A stretch of 64,000 nucleotides of DNA, taken from the NCBI RefSeq assembly GCF_016901695.1, contig NZ_JACJKS010000001.1, positions 1 through 64,000 of the forward strand, given 5' to 3'. This DNA comes from Mordavella massiliensis. Lineage in GTDB: Bacteria; Bacillota; Clostridia; Lachnospirales; Lachnospiraceae. The position numbers and the translations under genes are program-made. Below, piece after piece: positions 41,598 to 50,506 of this stretch. Within the stretch, counting starts at the first letter, position 1. The number at the start of each line of letters is the position of its first letter. The notes under the pieces were generated by a model that saw nothing but the letters and a program-made list of their open reading frames with translations, was not told the origin of the DNA and ran no database searches.

Positions 41598-42647
41598 TTA
41601 CTCTGCTGCCGGTGCCGGAACGCTGGAGTCAACTTTGTAGCGTGCCCAGCCCTCGGGTGAGTAGATACCCTTCTGCTTCTTCTGCATGTACTTGTCGAAG
41701 AAAGCTGTGATGAACGGGCAGAGGAACAGGGTTACAACAGAAGCTGTCGCGCACTGTGCGGTAGCCATGTCCACATACTGTGCCATAGTCGGATCTGCCT
41801 CGCCGACTGCCGCCGGTGTCATGGCGGAGTTCAGAGCTGTTGTTCCGATGGCTGCACCCATGGCGTTTCTCTCCTTCTTGGGAAGAAGCAGGTTGTTCGT
41901 GAAGAAGAAGATCACGGCTGTCGCTGCGGATACAAGGCCGAGAACGATGCCGGCCGCGCCCGCTGTGATGATGGTGTTCACGTCTGTCTTCGCGCCGATG
42001 GAGATCGTCATGAAGAAGGTGACGATGGGCTGTGCTGTCGCGCAGGCCTTCCGGAATCCGGCGTCTAAGTTACCCCAGATGAAACCGATGAGCAGCGGAA
42101 CAAGCACTGCGATCAGGGAATCGAAGGGGATGGATGCAAGTCCTGTCGCTCCCAGGGCGATCAGTGTGAAGAACGGTCCGTCGTTCAGGGACAGGATGGA
42201 GATGGCTCCTGTGTCTGTCGCATTACCGAACTGGGCGGACAGGGAGATGTACAGGGATCCGTTGGAGTTCGTGATGGTTGCGATCCATACGAACGGGGCA
42301 ATGCCCAGGAATCCTTCCGGTCCGCAGATCGCGCCTACTGCAAGGCCGATGATCACACCGAGGATAAACTTGGTGGCTGTCAGGGTCACGCCCTTATAGA
42401 GAGGCATGCCCACCTGCTTGATGTTGATGGCGGAACCGCAGACGATGAGGAAGAAGCCCATCATACAGGAGTTGCCTTCATAGAACAGGGCTGTCACATA
42501 GCCGCCGATCTGGTATGCCTGCGGGAAAAATGTGGCGATCAGCACCGCCAGCACCAGCGGGATGATGACAAGTCCGCCGGGGAGTTTTTTCATTTTGTTC
42601 AAAAGATCAAGATCTTTTGGCTTGTTTACTTCATTGTTTTCGCTCAT
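41598..42647 (-). CDS. KdgT-family sugar acid permease
   Basis: A 349-residue membrane protein of the 2-keto-3-deoxygluconate permease family with about ten membrane segments. Landmarks are MKKLPGGLVIIPLVLAVLIATFFPQA, FLIVCGSAINIKQVGMPLYKG, NSNGSLYISLSAQFG, and LNDGPFFTLIALGATGLA. I chose the start at MSENNEV, eight bases after GGAGG. It follows the kinase gene by about 35 nt. In this context it probably imports D-threonate, L-threonate or erythronate rather than 2-keto-3-deoxygluconate. Confidence 0.9.
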   Translation of the reverse strand: MSENNEVNKPKDLDLLNKMKKLPGGLVIIPLVLAVLIATFFPQAYQIGGYVTALFYEGNSCMMGFFLIVCGSAINIKQVGMPLYKGVTLTATKFILGVIIGLAVGAICGPEGFLGIAPFVWIATITNSNGSLYISLSAQFGNATDTGAISILSLNDGPFFTLIALGATGLASIPFDSLIAVLVPLLIGFIWGNLDAGFRKACATAQPIVTFFMTISIGAKTDVNTIITAGAAGIVLGLVSAATAVIFFFTNNLLLPKKERNAMGAAIGTTALNSAMTPAAVGEADPTMAQYVDMATAQCATASVVTLFLCPFITAFFDKYMQKKQKGIYSPEGWARYKVDSSVPAPAAE

Positions 42648-42684
42648 AGCACTTTCCTCCAAACCTTACTTTTTTCTCATTTCC

Positions 42685-44028
42685 TTACTTTCTTGCCGCC
42701 TCCCGGAACAGACGGTCCACGATATCGCATGCCGTGTGGTCGTTTCCGGTGAGACCGCCCTTGCCGACGATCGGGAGCCCGTCGTAGCTGCCTACCAGCC
42801 TTCCGATGTCTGTCTGGGCAATCACATAATCCATTACTTCTATGCACTCTACACCAAGCTGGTAACACACATTGACCATGGTGTCGCCACCTGTTGTATA
42901 AAGTCCTGCGATCTTGTCTCTGCCGCAGATCTCCAGGATCCTGGAGATGATGCTTCCGAGTCCGGCATTGATCCGGTTGGCGCTCATGCCGCCCGCGTAA
43001 TGCCGCTTGTTGTCCTCCTTGTCCAGGTTGAGGAGTTCGCCGTGGAGGGCTGTCTCAAAGAGGATGGCCCTGGGCTGGTCCGCGCTGTTCAGAAGCTCCA
43101 CCGCTTTGCCCACTGCCTTCTCCACTTCTTCCACTGCGATGTCGCCGCCCTCGATCAGGCTGACCGGGTCTACGCTGACGCGCACATGCCGGGGATCCTG
43201 ACAGAGCACCTCCATCTGCTTCTTCGTCACAGGCGTGGCGCTTCCGGCTGCGATGAGGACGGTCTTGCCCGTCTCGTCCGCCTCCGGCGGGATGTTGGGC
43301 TCCTCCTCCTGGATCAGGTTCCGGTAGTAGGCCAGCTTGGATGTGAACGGGCCGGGATCTACCGCCACCACATTCCACTTCAGTTCAATGCAGGCCTTGG
43401 CGATCTCTTCCACGTCCTCGATCGTGATGCCGTCCACGACGATAACCTCGCCGCCGGCTTCCCTCGCCTCTTTCAGGGCGTCCCGGATGGCCTCCTCGCC
43501 CTTCAGGACTTTGTCGAGGGTCACGAGTTTTACCTGGCGCCTCGTCTGTCCGGACAAAAGCCGCGGTATGTAGTTCTCCCTCACAGGCGTGCGCACATCC
43601 TGCGCCACCGGCGTATTGATGAGAGCCACGCCGTCAATGACGGAGTAGCCGCCCACCAGGATCCGCCTGGACTGGGGCATGGCCGGCACAACGACCGCCA
43701 CGCAGTCATCGTCCACCACATCCATCATGGCGTCGATCTCCACGCCCACGCCGCCCCGGAGGGTGGTGTCGATCCGCTTGGAGAAGTATTTCACGCCCAT
43801 GCGCTTCAGCGCGCTTGTGGCTGATCTCACTTTGTCATACGCCTCGTTTGCCGGAAGGGAGCGGCTGTTGCTGCTGATGAGGATGGCGTCCAGCTCATTG
43901 ACTCCCTCTCCCTTTAAGGCTGCCTCTTCATTAAAAAATACTGCTGTCCTTGCTTTTGACCTTGCAAGAAGTACACCTGTTGTTGTCGCGCCCGTCAGGT
44001 CATCTGCCACTGCTCCGATTAATGGCAT
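42685..44028 (-). CDS. four-carbon acid sugar kinase (DUF1537/OtnK-DtnK type)
   Basis: A 447-residue kinase. The N-terminal sugar-binding domain starts PLIGAVADDLTGATTTGVLLA, a family signature, with DSGR-like SKRIDTTLRGGVGVEIDAM. The C-terminal nucleotide-binding domain contains LIAAGSATPVTKKQ and TGGDTMVNVC. DUF1537 kinases phosphorylate four-carbon sugar acids such as D-threonate or erythronate at O4. Its ATG overlaps the pdxA2 stop by 1 nt, so the two are coupled. Confidence 0.92.
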   Translation of the reverse strand: MPLIGAVADDLTGATTTGVLLARSKARTAVFFNEEAALKGEGVNELDAILISSNSRSLPANEAYDKVRSATSALKRMGVKYFSKRIDTTLRGGVGVEIDAMMDVVDDDCVAVVVPAMPQSRRILVGGYSVIDGVALINTPVAQDVRTPVRENYIPRLLSGQTRRQVKLVTLDKVLKGEEAIRDALKEAREAGGEVIVVDGITIEDVEEIAKACIELKWNVVAVDPGPFTSKLAYYRNLIQEEEPNIPPEADETGKTVLIAAGSATPVTKKQMEVLCQDPRHVRVSVDPVSLIEGGDIAVEEVEKAVGKAVELLNSADQPRAILFETALHGELLNLDKEDNKRHYAGGMSANRINAGLGSIISRILEICGRDKIAGLYTTGGDTMVNVCYQLGVECIEVMDYVIAQTDIGRLVGSYDGLPIVGKGGLTGNDHTACDIVDRLFREAARK

Positions 44029-45047
44029 TATCTCTCTCCCCTTTCGTGCTGTTTTGCCGCGTACTCTGCTACAACCTTCGTGGACTCGATCAGGCTGACG
44101 CAGCCGGCAATGCCTTTTCCTGCGATGTCAAATGCCGTGCCATGGTCCACGGAACTGCGGATGAAGGGAAGTCCGAAGGTCAGTGTTACGGATTTCTCAA
44201 AATCAAGTGTCTTGCAGGCGATGTGTCCCTGGTCGTGGTAGAGGGACAAGATCGCGTCATACTTGCCGGATTTTCCGATGTGGAATACGGAGTCCGCCGG
44301 GCAGGGGCCCACACAGTTGATGCCTCTCTCCTTCGCAGCCTCGACGGCAGGTCCGATCTGCGTGATCTCCTCGGTTCCGAACAGGCCGTGATCCCCGTTG
44401 TGGGGGTTCAGGCCAGCCACCGCGATGAGCGGATTCTCAATGCCGACTTTCCGGAGTTCCTTGTCGATGTTGATCACATCCTCCAGGATCACATCCTTTG
44501 TCGCATAGTGGCAGGCGTCCACAAGAGACATGTGGCGGCTCACGAAGAACACGCGCAGCTTGTGGCAGGAGAACATGGTCAGCGCATACGGGGAATGGGT
44601 CGCATTCTGATAGATCTCCGTATGTCCGGGCTCTTTTACACCCACCAGCTTGATGGCGCCCTTGTGGATGGGAGCGGTGGACACGGCGTCTACTTTCTTC
44701 GCCATGCCGAGCTCGATGGACTTCATGATCCAGTCCACAGCCATCTGGCCGGCCAGCTTCTGCTCCTTGCCCCACTCGATGGAGTCTGTGTCGTAGTCGC
44801 CTGTCTCCAGGATATCCACTGTGCCGAACTCGTACTTCGCCTCAGCGGGATCGCTGATCTTGTTGTACTTCAGTTCCTTGCCGAGTACTTTGGCGGCCCT
44901 CTCCATGATAGCCTGGCTTCCGATCACAAAAGGACGGCAGCATTCATGGATCTCCTTGTCCAGCATGGTGCCGACAACGATCTCCGGTCCGATACCCGCC
45001 GGATCCCCCATTGTAATTGCCGTTACAGGTCTGAATTTCTCACTCAT
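44028..45047 (-). CDS. PdxA2-type 4-phosphoerythronate/threonate dehydrogenase
   Basis: A 339-residue NAD-dependent oxidative decarboxylase related to 4-hydroxythreonine-4-phosphate dehydrogenase. Motifs: ITMGDPAGIGPEIV, the metal histidines in GHTEIY, LNPHNGDHGLFG and LYHDQGHIACK, and HGTAFDIAGKG. Partnered with a DUF1537 kinase, PdxA2 enzymes turn D-threonate-4-phosphate or D-erythronate-4-phosphate into DHAP and CO2. That context favours acid-sugar catabolism over pyridoxal synthesis. First gene of the minus-strand operon. Confidence 0.92.
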   Translation of the reverse strand: MSEKFRPVTAITMGDPAGIGPEIVVGTMLDKEIHECCRPFVIGSQAIMERAAKVLGKELKYNKISDPAEAKYEFGTVDILETGDYDTDSIEWGKEQKLAGQMAVDWIMKSIELGMAKKVDAVSTAPIHKGAIKLVGVKEPGHTEIYQNATHSPYALTMFSCHKLRVFFVSRHMSLVDACHYATKDVILEDVINIDKELRKVGIENPLIAVAGLNPHNGDHGLFGTEEITQIGPAVEAAKERGINCVGPCPADSVFHIGKSGKYDAILSLYHDQGHIACKTLDFEKSVTLTFGLPFIRSSVDHGTAFDIAGKGIAGCVSLIESTKVVAEYAAKQHERGER

Positions 45048-45059
45048 TTTCCTCTTCCT

Positions 45060-45232
45060 TTCGTTTAGGTTTCGATTACCTTTTGTTTATGGTTTTATTT
45101 TATTCCTCTGCATTTTCTTTTTCAACACCTTTTTGTATTTTCAGTACAAATATATATTCTGCTCTTTCCCTTTTTGTGCATAATTCATAAGGTTTTTGCC
45201 CTGTTTTTTCGTTTTCTTTCGTTTCTTCGTTT
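45060..45232. promoter_or_regulatory. cluster of TTCGTTT boxes in the divergent region
   Basis: TTCGTTT occurs at 45060-45066 with a near copy TTCGATT at 45071-45077 (11 bp apart). Three copies follow at 45208-45214, 45218-45224 and 45226-45232. DeoR-family regulators commonly bind phased direct repeats. This region separates pdxA2 (-) from the isomerase (+) and holds no gene. Confidence 0.5.
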
Positions 45233-45267
45233 TGTTATTTTTTTGACATGTTTTATCGGGTAAAATG

Positions 45268-45296
45268 TTGCTCTTTTCTTTCATTTCATCTATAAT
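45268..45296 (+). promoter_or_regulatory. promoter of the TIM-family gene
   Basis: TTGCTC, a 17-nt spacer and perfect TATAAT, about 40 nt upstream of the ATG. AGAAAGGATG provides the ribosome binding site. Confidence 0.6.
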
Positions 45297-45334
45297 AAAG
45301 GCAGCAAGGATTTCAGAAAGAAAGGATGTAAGAC

Positions 45335-46126
45335 ATGAAAAAGAAACTGTATTTCGGAAGCAACTTAAAGATGTACAAGAACATCCAGGACACGGTCTCC
45401 TACCTCCAGGACCTTGTCTCCCTCACAAAGGACATCAGCCGGGACGAGATCGAGCTCTTCATCATCCCCTCCTACACCACGCTGGAGAGCGCCACGAAGA
45501 ACGTGGACCGCTCCTTCGTGAAGCTGGGCGCCCAGAACATGTGCTGGGAGGAGCAGGGGCAGTTCACCGGCGAGATCTCCCCTCTCATGCTGAAGGAGCT
45601 GGGGCTTGACCTCGTCATGATCGGCCACTCCGAGCGGCGCCACGTCTTCGGCGAGACGGACGCGGAGGAGAACCTGAAGGTAAAGGCAGCCCTCTCCCAC
45701 GGCTTCACCGCCCTTCTTTGCATCGGCGAGACGGCGCAGGAGAAGAATTTCGGCATCAGCCCGGAAGTGCTGCGCACCCAGCTGAAAGTCGGCTTCCACG
45801 ACGTGGATCCCTCCCTCGCGCCCCGCATCTGGGTGGCTTACGAACCGGTGTGGTCCATCGGCGTGAACGGCACGCCTGCTTCCGCCGACTACGCGGAAGA
45901 GATGCACAAAGTCATCAAGGGCTGCCTCCTGGAGATCTTCGGCGACGCGGGCGCTGACATCCCGGTCCTCTACGGCGGCAGCGTGAACCCGGGCAACGCC
46001 AACGAGCTCATCGTGCAGCCCTCCATCGACGGCCTCTTTACAGGCAGGGCCGCATGGCAGGCGGACAAGTTCGATCGTCTGATCCGGGATGCAAAGAAGA
46101 CATTCGAGGATACGTACGGAAAATAA
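45335..46126 (+). CDS. triosephosphate isomerase-family protein of the acid-sugar locus
   Basis: A 263-residue TIM-barrel isomerase. Catalytic residues are conserved: N10/K12 (SNLKMYKN), H98 (IGHSERR) and E170 (AYEPVWSIG), with phosphate-binding YGGSVNPGN near the C-terminus. It interconverts DHAP and glyceraldehyde-3-phosphate, or a four-carbon analogue such as erythrulose phosphate. It is divergent from the pdxA2-kinase-permease operon, whose predicted product is DHAP, so it may be a dedicated copy separate from the glycolytic tpiA. Confidence 0.88.
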   Translation: MKKKLYFGSNLKMYKNIQDTVSYLQDLVSLTKDISRDEIELFIIPSYTTLESATKNVDRSFVKLGAQNMCWEEQGQFTGEISPLMLKELGLDLVMIGHSERRHVFGETDAEENLKVKAALSHGFTALLCIGETAQEKNFGISPEVLRTQLKVGFHDVDPSLAPRIWVAYEPVWSIGVNGTPASADYAEEMHKVIKGCLLEIFGDAGADIPVLYGGSVNPGNANELIVQPSIDGLFTGRAAWQADKFDRLIRDAKKTFEDTYGK

Positions 46127-46138
46127 ATACTGCAGCGC

Positions 46139-46190
46139 AAAAAAGGCGGCCGGCCAGGGGAACCACATCCCTCTGGCCGGCCTTTTTCTA
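46139..46190. terminator. bidirectional terminator between isomerase and MoxR gene
   Basis: AAAAAAGGC-GGCCGGCCAG and CTGGCCGGCCTTTTT form a very stable stem with T-runs on both strands. The genes on either side converge here. Confidence 0.92.
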
Positions 46191-47693
46191 CTCTCTCATC
46201 GCATTCTCCACCGCGTCCATCCTGCCTAAGATCTTCTCCCGGACTTCCTCGGAAAGAAGCCTTTTGTTGTACTTCCAGTACATGTCGCAGTCGTTCTCCT
46301 TCAGATACTGGACGCTGTAGTAGTTGGTGTTCAGCTCCGTCACAAAGGAGACCATCTCCTGGCTGTCGCCGAACGCCTCCTCCATAAAGTAAAAGGCGTT
46401 GTCAAGCGCCCGGCCGGTCCTCTCCACGATCTCCTCCCGGACAGCCGTCTCCTTTTCAAACTCCTCTCTCACCCGCTCAAACGCCCGCTCTCCGTCCGCC
46501 GGGCCGGTCAGATGCTCCTCCTTCAGGATCTGCACATATCGGTCCAGGGCGTCGTTCACCCGCCGCAGCATGTGGTCCGCCTCCTGCGTAAGCCTCTCCT
46601 GCCGCCGCAGCTCCCGCCACTCAGCCGCCGCGCCGTCCGCCGCTTCCCGGAGGCTTCCGCCTGCTTTGTATGCCTTCAGCCATCCGAAGAGCTTCGTCAC
46701 ATACCGGTCCGCCAGATAGCTTTCCCTGAACAGGCCGGCCAGCTTGCCAAGGAGCATGCCCACCACGCTGAGCCGCTCGTCAAAAGCCGCGTATCCGAGC
46801 TTTTCGATCGTCTCCCGGCTGTACACGCCCTCCAGGATCTTCTCCAGGCCGTAATCCTTCCTGTACTTGGCGAAGAGCTCCAGATAGTTTGCAAAATCTT
46901 TGGCGATCTTCCAGTGCTGGATGTACTGGTGGACCACCTCCCGGTCCGCCTTTTTCCCCACCGCCTCGCAGGCTTTCAGAAATTCGGACAGATCCTCCCA
47001 ACCGCGGGCCGTGGCGAACACGCGGCCGTCCACCGTGGTCTCCATCCGGTAGAAGCAGTCCTTATGGATCTCCAGGTAGGCGAGGATCGCCGGATGGATA
47101 TCCGCCTCGTAGGCGTACTCCCGCCACACACGGTAGTTCTCCTCCACATCGATGCGCCGGATCCGGTCCAGGGTCACCACGTCGAACTCCCGCACGGATT
47201 TGTTGTACTCCGGCGGGTTCCCGGCCGCCACGATGATCCACCCCTCCGGCACCTTCTGGTTGCCGAACGTCTTGCACTGGAGGAACTGGAGCATGGTGGG
47301 GGCCAGCGTCTCAGAGACGCAGTTGATCTCGTCAATGAAAAGGATCCCCTCCGAGAGGCCCGTCTCCTCCATCCGCTCATAGACGGAAGCGATGATCTCA
47401 CTCATCGTGTACTCGGTCACGGAATAGGTCTTCCCGCCGTACTCCTTCTCCCGGATAAAGGGAAGACCGACGGCGCTCTGCCGGGTGTGGTGTGTGATCG
47501 TGTAGGACACAAGGGCGATCCCGCACTCCCTGGCGATCTGCTCCATGATCTGCGTCTTGCCGATGCCCGGCGGCCCCATCAGAAGGATGGGCCGCTGCCG
47601 GATGGCGGGGATCCTGTACGCCCCGTACGCGTCCTTTGCCAGATATGCCTCTATGGAATCTTTGATCTCCTGCTTTGCCCTCTTTATATCCAT
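46188..47693 (-). CDS. MoxR-type AAA+ ATPase
   Basis: A 501-residue protein. The AAA+ module occupies the N-terminal ~230 residues: Walker A GPPGIGKT (40-47), Walker B ILFIDEIN with the metal acids, sensor VAAGNPPEYN, and DRIRRIDVEE. A long helical, charged C-terminal half follows (RREERLTQEADHMLRRVNDAL-like coils). MoxR ATPases act as chaperones with VWA proteins encoded beside them. The VWA/DUF2201 gene overlaps its start by 10 nt, supporting a functional pair. Target unknown. Confidence 0.9.
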   Translation of the reverse strand: MDIKRAKQEIKDSIEAYLAKDAYGAYRIPAIRQRPILLMGPPGIGKTQIMEQIARECGIALVSYTITHHTRQSAVGLPFIREKEYGGKTYSVTEYTMSEIIASVYERMEETGLSEGILFIDEINCVSETLAPTMLQFLQCKTFGNQKVPEGWIIVAAGNPPEYNKSVREFDVVTLDRIRRIDVEENYRVWREYAYEADIHPAILAYLEIHKDCFYRMETTVDGRVFATARGWEDLSEFLKACEAVGKKADREVVHQYIQHWKIAKDFANYLELFAKYRKDYGLEKILEGVYSRETIEKLGYAAFDERLSVVGMLLGKLAGLFRESYLADRYVTKLFGWLKAYKAGGSLREAADGAAAEWRELRRQERLTQEADHMLRRVNDALDRYVQILKEEHLTGPADGERAFERVREEFEKETAVREEIVERTGRALDNAFYFMEEAFGDSQEMVSFVTELNTNYYSVQYLKENDCDMYWKYNKRLLSEEVREKILGRMDAVENAMRE

Positions 47694-49045
47694 GCCTTCT
47701 CTCCTTTTTCTCCGGAATGTATGATATCCTCTTCCTCCAGGACCAGCTTCACCGCCCAGGGCGGCACCTCCCGGTCTTCATAGTCCTCCCCCAGGAAGAC
47801 GAACGCCGTCTGATAGGGCGGCATCCCGGACGGGTAAACGCCCCGCCCGTCCGTAAAATAGAGCAGCCCCTTAAGCTGCCGGAACTCCTTTCTTTTAAGC
47901 AGTTCCCCCACGTAGGCGAAGGCGGGCCGGAAGTCCGTGCCGCCCTCCCCGTGCAGTTCCAGGTGCTCCATATATTCCTGCAGCTCCTCCCGGCACGTGA
48001 TCTTCCGGTCCGACCGGACCTCGTCGTCGCACTGGATGATGTGAATGTTCACATGCCTGAAAAAGCTGTCCGCCTCGCTCAGCACCCCGTACGTCTCCTC
48101 CAGGAATTTTTTCACCAGCTCCCCGGAGCAGGACATGGAAGTGTCCACGACAATGACAAAATCCTCGATCTTCTTCGTCTCCTTCCACTCCTGGGGCTCG
48201 ATGAGGGGCATGTTCCCGTAGAGGGACAGGCCGTAGCTGTAAAACACATAGTCAAAGGAATCCGGATCCACCGAGACCTCCTCCCGCAGCACGGCAAATT
48301 TCCGCAGGAACTCCCGGTAGTCGCAGCGCTCCCTGTTCTCCACCTTCAACTGTCCCAGGAGTCCGCCCGCGGCAGAGGACGCCTCTTTGGAGAAGGTCTC
48401 CAGCTCCGTCTCCATCCGCTCCGCCTGGTCCTGCCAGCGGTTCTCGATCTCCTGCTTCCGCTCCGGATCCTCATCCGCCGGCCAGTACCGGTGGGTATCC
48501 GCCCGGAACTCCCGCTCCAGATCAAAAAGTTTCCGCTCCGGCAGAGCCTGCCGCTCAAGCAAGGCGCAGATCTTCTCCGCCGTCAGCACCGCCATCTCCT
48601 CCCCGAGACGCCGGTATGTCTCCCGGCGCAGCCAGGATCTTCCCCTCCGGACCGCGCGCACATCCATGCTGTCGATCACGGACTCCGCCGCAATGTCGCA
48701 GGCCAGGTCCCACAGGCGCTCATCCCGGCCTCTTCTGCGGGTCAGGTGGCGGAAGATGCAGTGCAGCGTCATGTGCAGGTACAGCCTGCGAAGCTTTACG
48801 CAGTCCTCCCGGTAGAGGCCGCCGATGGGGCCCGGATCGTAGTACATGACAAAGCCGTCCGTCCCCGCCGGGTCCGCGTCCGCATCCATCTGAAAGACGA
48901 ACGCAGACAGGGACACATCCAGAAAGCGCATGGCAAAGAACAGCTCGTTCCTCGTCCAGGCGAGGATCTCCCCGCCGATGCCGGCCAGCCGCTCCCGGAT
49001 CTGTCTGTCCTTTTCTTCCCGTCTGCTCACGCTTCCATCCGTCAT
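47684..49045 (-). CDS. DUF2201/VWA-like protein
   Basis: A 453-residue protein. The N-terminal part is a putative metallopeptidase-like DUF2201 domain with HCIFRHLTRR (HxxxH instead of HExxH) and LWDLACDIAAESVID. The C-terminal part is VWA-like with an incomplete MIDAS motif (IVVDTSMSCSGEL), GGTDFRPAF and LLYFTDGRG. It pairs with the MoxR ATPase downstream (10-nt overlap) and is coupled to the leucine-rich repeat gene upstream (4-nt overlap). Likely acts as the ATPase's adaptor or effector. Confidence 0.85.
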   Translation of the reverse strand: MTDGSVSRREEKDRQIRERLAGIGGEILAWTRNELFFAMRFLDVSLSAFVFQMDADADPAGTDGFVMYYDPGPIGGLYREDCVKLRRLYLHMTLHCIFRHLTRRRGRDERLWDLACDIAAESVIDSMDVRAVRRGRSWLRRETYRRLGEEMAVLTAEKICALLERQALPERKLFDLEREFRADTHRYWPADEDPERKQEIENRWQDQAERMETELETFSKEASSAAGGLLGQLKVENRERCDYREFLRKFAVLREEVSVDPDSFDYVFYSYGLSLYGNMPLIEPQEWKETKKIEDFVIVVDTSMSCSGELVKKFLEETYGVLSEADSFFRHVNIHIIQCDDEVRSDRKITCREELQEYMEHLELHGEGGTDFRPAFAYVGELLKRKEFRQLKGLLYFTDGRGVYPSGMPPYQTAFVFLGEDYEDREVPPWAVKLVLEEEDIIHSGEKGEKAWI

Positions 49046-49956
49046 AGCTCAAACACCTTTTTTTGCCCCGGAAAGAGCCGCCTGCGCTCATCCAGCAGAA
49101 GTCCCAGGATCTCTGTCTTCTTCTCCCGGGCTGCCGCGTCCACTGTCTCCTCCAGTCCGCTTTTGTCCCAGTAGCCGGCCCGCCCGAAGAGCCGGAGAAG
49201 CCCTGTCTCCTCCCGCTGCACGCAGACCCGGCCCGCGCAGGAGATATGCTCTCTCACATAGGTTTCATACTGCTCCTTCGCCCCCGCCGACAGCCGGCAG
49301 GGCCACCCGAGCCGCAGAGCTGCCAGCCAGGCTGCGTCCGCCTCGCTCTCCTCGGCAACCGCCCGCGGGAAAAGCCGGTCATAGGCCGCAAAATCCAGTT
49401 CTTTGTTGTAGAAGCACTGCCGGTAATCCCCGCCGGAGCCGTGGTAGTGCGTCTCCAGGATCCGGGCAGGCGTGTTCTCCACCGCCTCCTCGAAGTGCTC
49501 CGGGAAAAAGACCCGGGCTTCCCCGGCATCCCCCTCCCCGCGAAACACCAGCCGCACATCCAGAGCGTACCTCTGTTCATCCAGAATAAACTTGAGGGCT
49601 GATCTCATCCCGTCACGGAACCGGATCTCCAGCCGCTCCAGCCGGCAGCCGTTGAAGGCGCCGGATCCCACGTCCGCCAGGGCGTCCGAAAAAACCAGTT
49701 CCCTCAACCGAAAGCATCTGTAAAAGGCATAATTCCCGATCTGCTCCATAGAGCCGGGCAGGCACACCCGGACCGCCGCAGTCCTGGCGAAAGCATAGGC
49801 CGCCGCCCACCGGACCGGCTCACCGCACACCTGCTCCGGGATGCGGATCTCCTCCAGGTCCGGCGCCTGCTCCAGCCGGACGCCTCCCTTCTCCCGCCTG
49901 TAGCGGGCTCCGTCCAGGCAGATACCGTCCTGCCCGGGCACTGTTACTGTCTCCAT
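49042..49956 (-). CDS. BspA-type leucine-rich repeat protein
   Basis: A 304-residue protein without signal peptide. Residues ~20-125 contain LRR_5-like repeats (EIRIPEQVCGEPVRWAAAYAF, then RVCLPGSMEQIGNYAFYRCF and ELVFSDALADVGSGAFNGC). The C-terminal ~170 residues look helical and end with TVDAAAREKKTEILGLLLDE, resembling an ankyrin-type cap. It is cytoplasmic by sequence, unlike secreted BspA proteins. It may provide target recognition for the coupled VWA-MoxR pair. Confidence 0.75.
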   Translation of the reverse strand: METVTVPGQDGICLDGARYRREKGGVRLEQAPDLEEIRIPEQVCGEPVRWAAAYAFARTAAVRVCLPGSMEQIGNYAFYRCFRLRELVFSDALADVGSGAFNGCRLERLEIRFRDGMRSALKFILDEQRYALDVRLVFRGEGDAGEARVFFPEHFEEAVENTPARILETHYHGSGGDYRQCFYNKELDFAAYDRLFPRAVAEESEADAAWLAALRLGWPCRLSAGAKEQYETYVREHISCAGRVCVQREETGLLRLFGRAGYWDKSGLEETVDAAAREKKTEILGLLLDERRRLFPGQKKVFEL

Positions 49957-49970
49957 CTGTCTGTCCCTGT

Positions 49971-50381
49971 CTACTCCTGCTCTTTTTCCTTCTTTTCTTC
50001 CATCTGCCTGCGCACCGCCTCATGCTCCCGCACCAGCTCATCGTGGAGCTCCAGGGAATTCCAGTGCATATTGGTGGGCGTCAGGGCCGCCTTCAGCGGG
50101 ATCCGGATCCCCTCCCTGCGGAAGTAGGCAAGCATCTGGTCCATCTGCGGATCCGTCAGGCCGCAGATGACCAGCATCTCCCCGTCAAATCCTTCCCCGT
50201 CGTAGACCGCGTCCGTCCGGCTGATATCAGCGATGCCCGACATGGCCCCCACCGGCTGCAGGTAATCCTCTTTCCGCACAGACCGGATCTTGATCCCCAT
50301 GAGGACGAAGATAAATTTTACCTTATCCGCCCGCTCTTTATCTGTAAAATTGTATAACAACACACTTCCTCTTACTGCCAT
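49971..50381 (-). CDS. DUF3783-family protein
   Basis: A 136-residue protein matching DUF3783 (SVLLYNFTDKERADKVKFIFVLMGIKIRSV, then MLVICGLTDPQMDQMLAYFRREGI and PLKAALTPTN). A charged helical tail ends the protein. The conserved domain lacks known function. GGGAGG precedes the ATG. It is the first gene of the four-gene MoxR operon, 14 nt before the leucine-rich repeat gene. Confidence 0.8.
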   Translation of the reverse strand: MAVRGSVLLYNFTDKERADKVKFIFVLMGIKIRSVRKEDYLQPVGAMSGIADISRTDAVYDGEGFDGEMLVICGLTDPQMDQMLAYFRREGIRIPLKAALTPTNMHWNSLELHDELVREHEAVRRQMEEKKEKEQE

Positions 50382-50506
50382 AACACAACGCCTCCCTTTG
50401 CGTCTTATGCTGTTCCATCTGCTGCTTTCCCTTCCGGCATGCGAAAAGGCGGATGCATACTCTATATGATGTATGTACCCGCCTACTAGTATAGCAGATA
50501 TTGCGC

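Noticed and set aside
44028-45047. pdxA of pyridoxal phosphate synthesis
   Set aside because: It is coupled to a DUF1537 kinase and sugar acid permease, the hallmark of PdxA2 acid-sugar dehydrogenases. No other pyridoxine genes are present.
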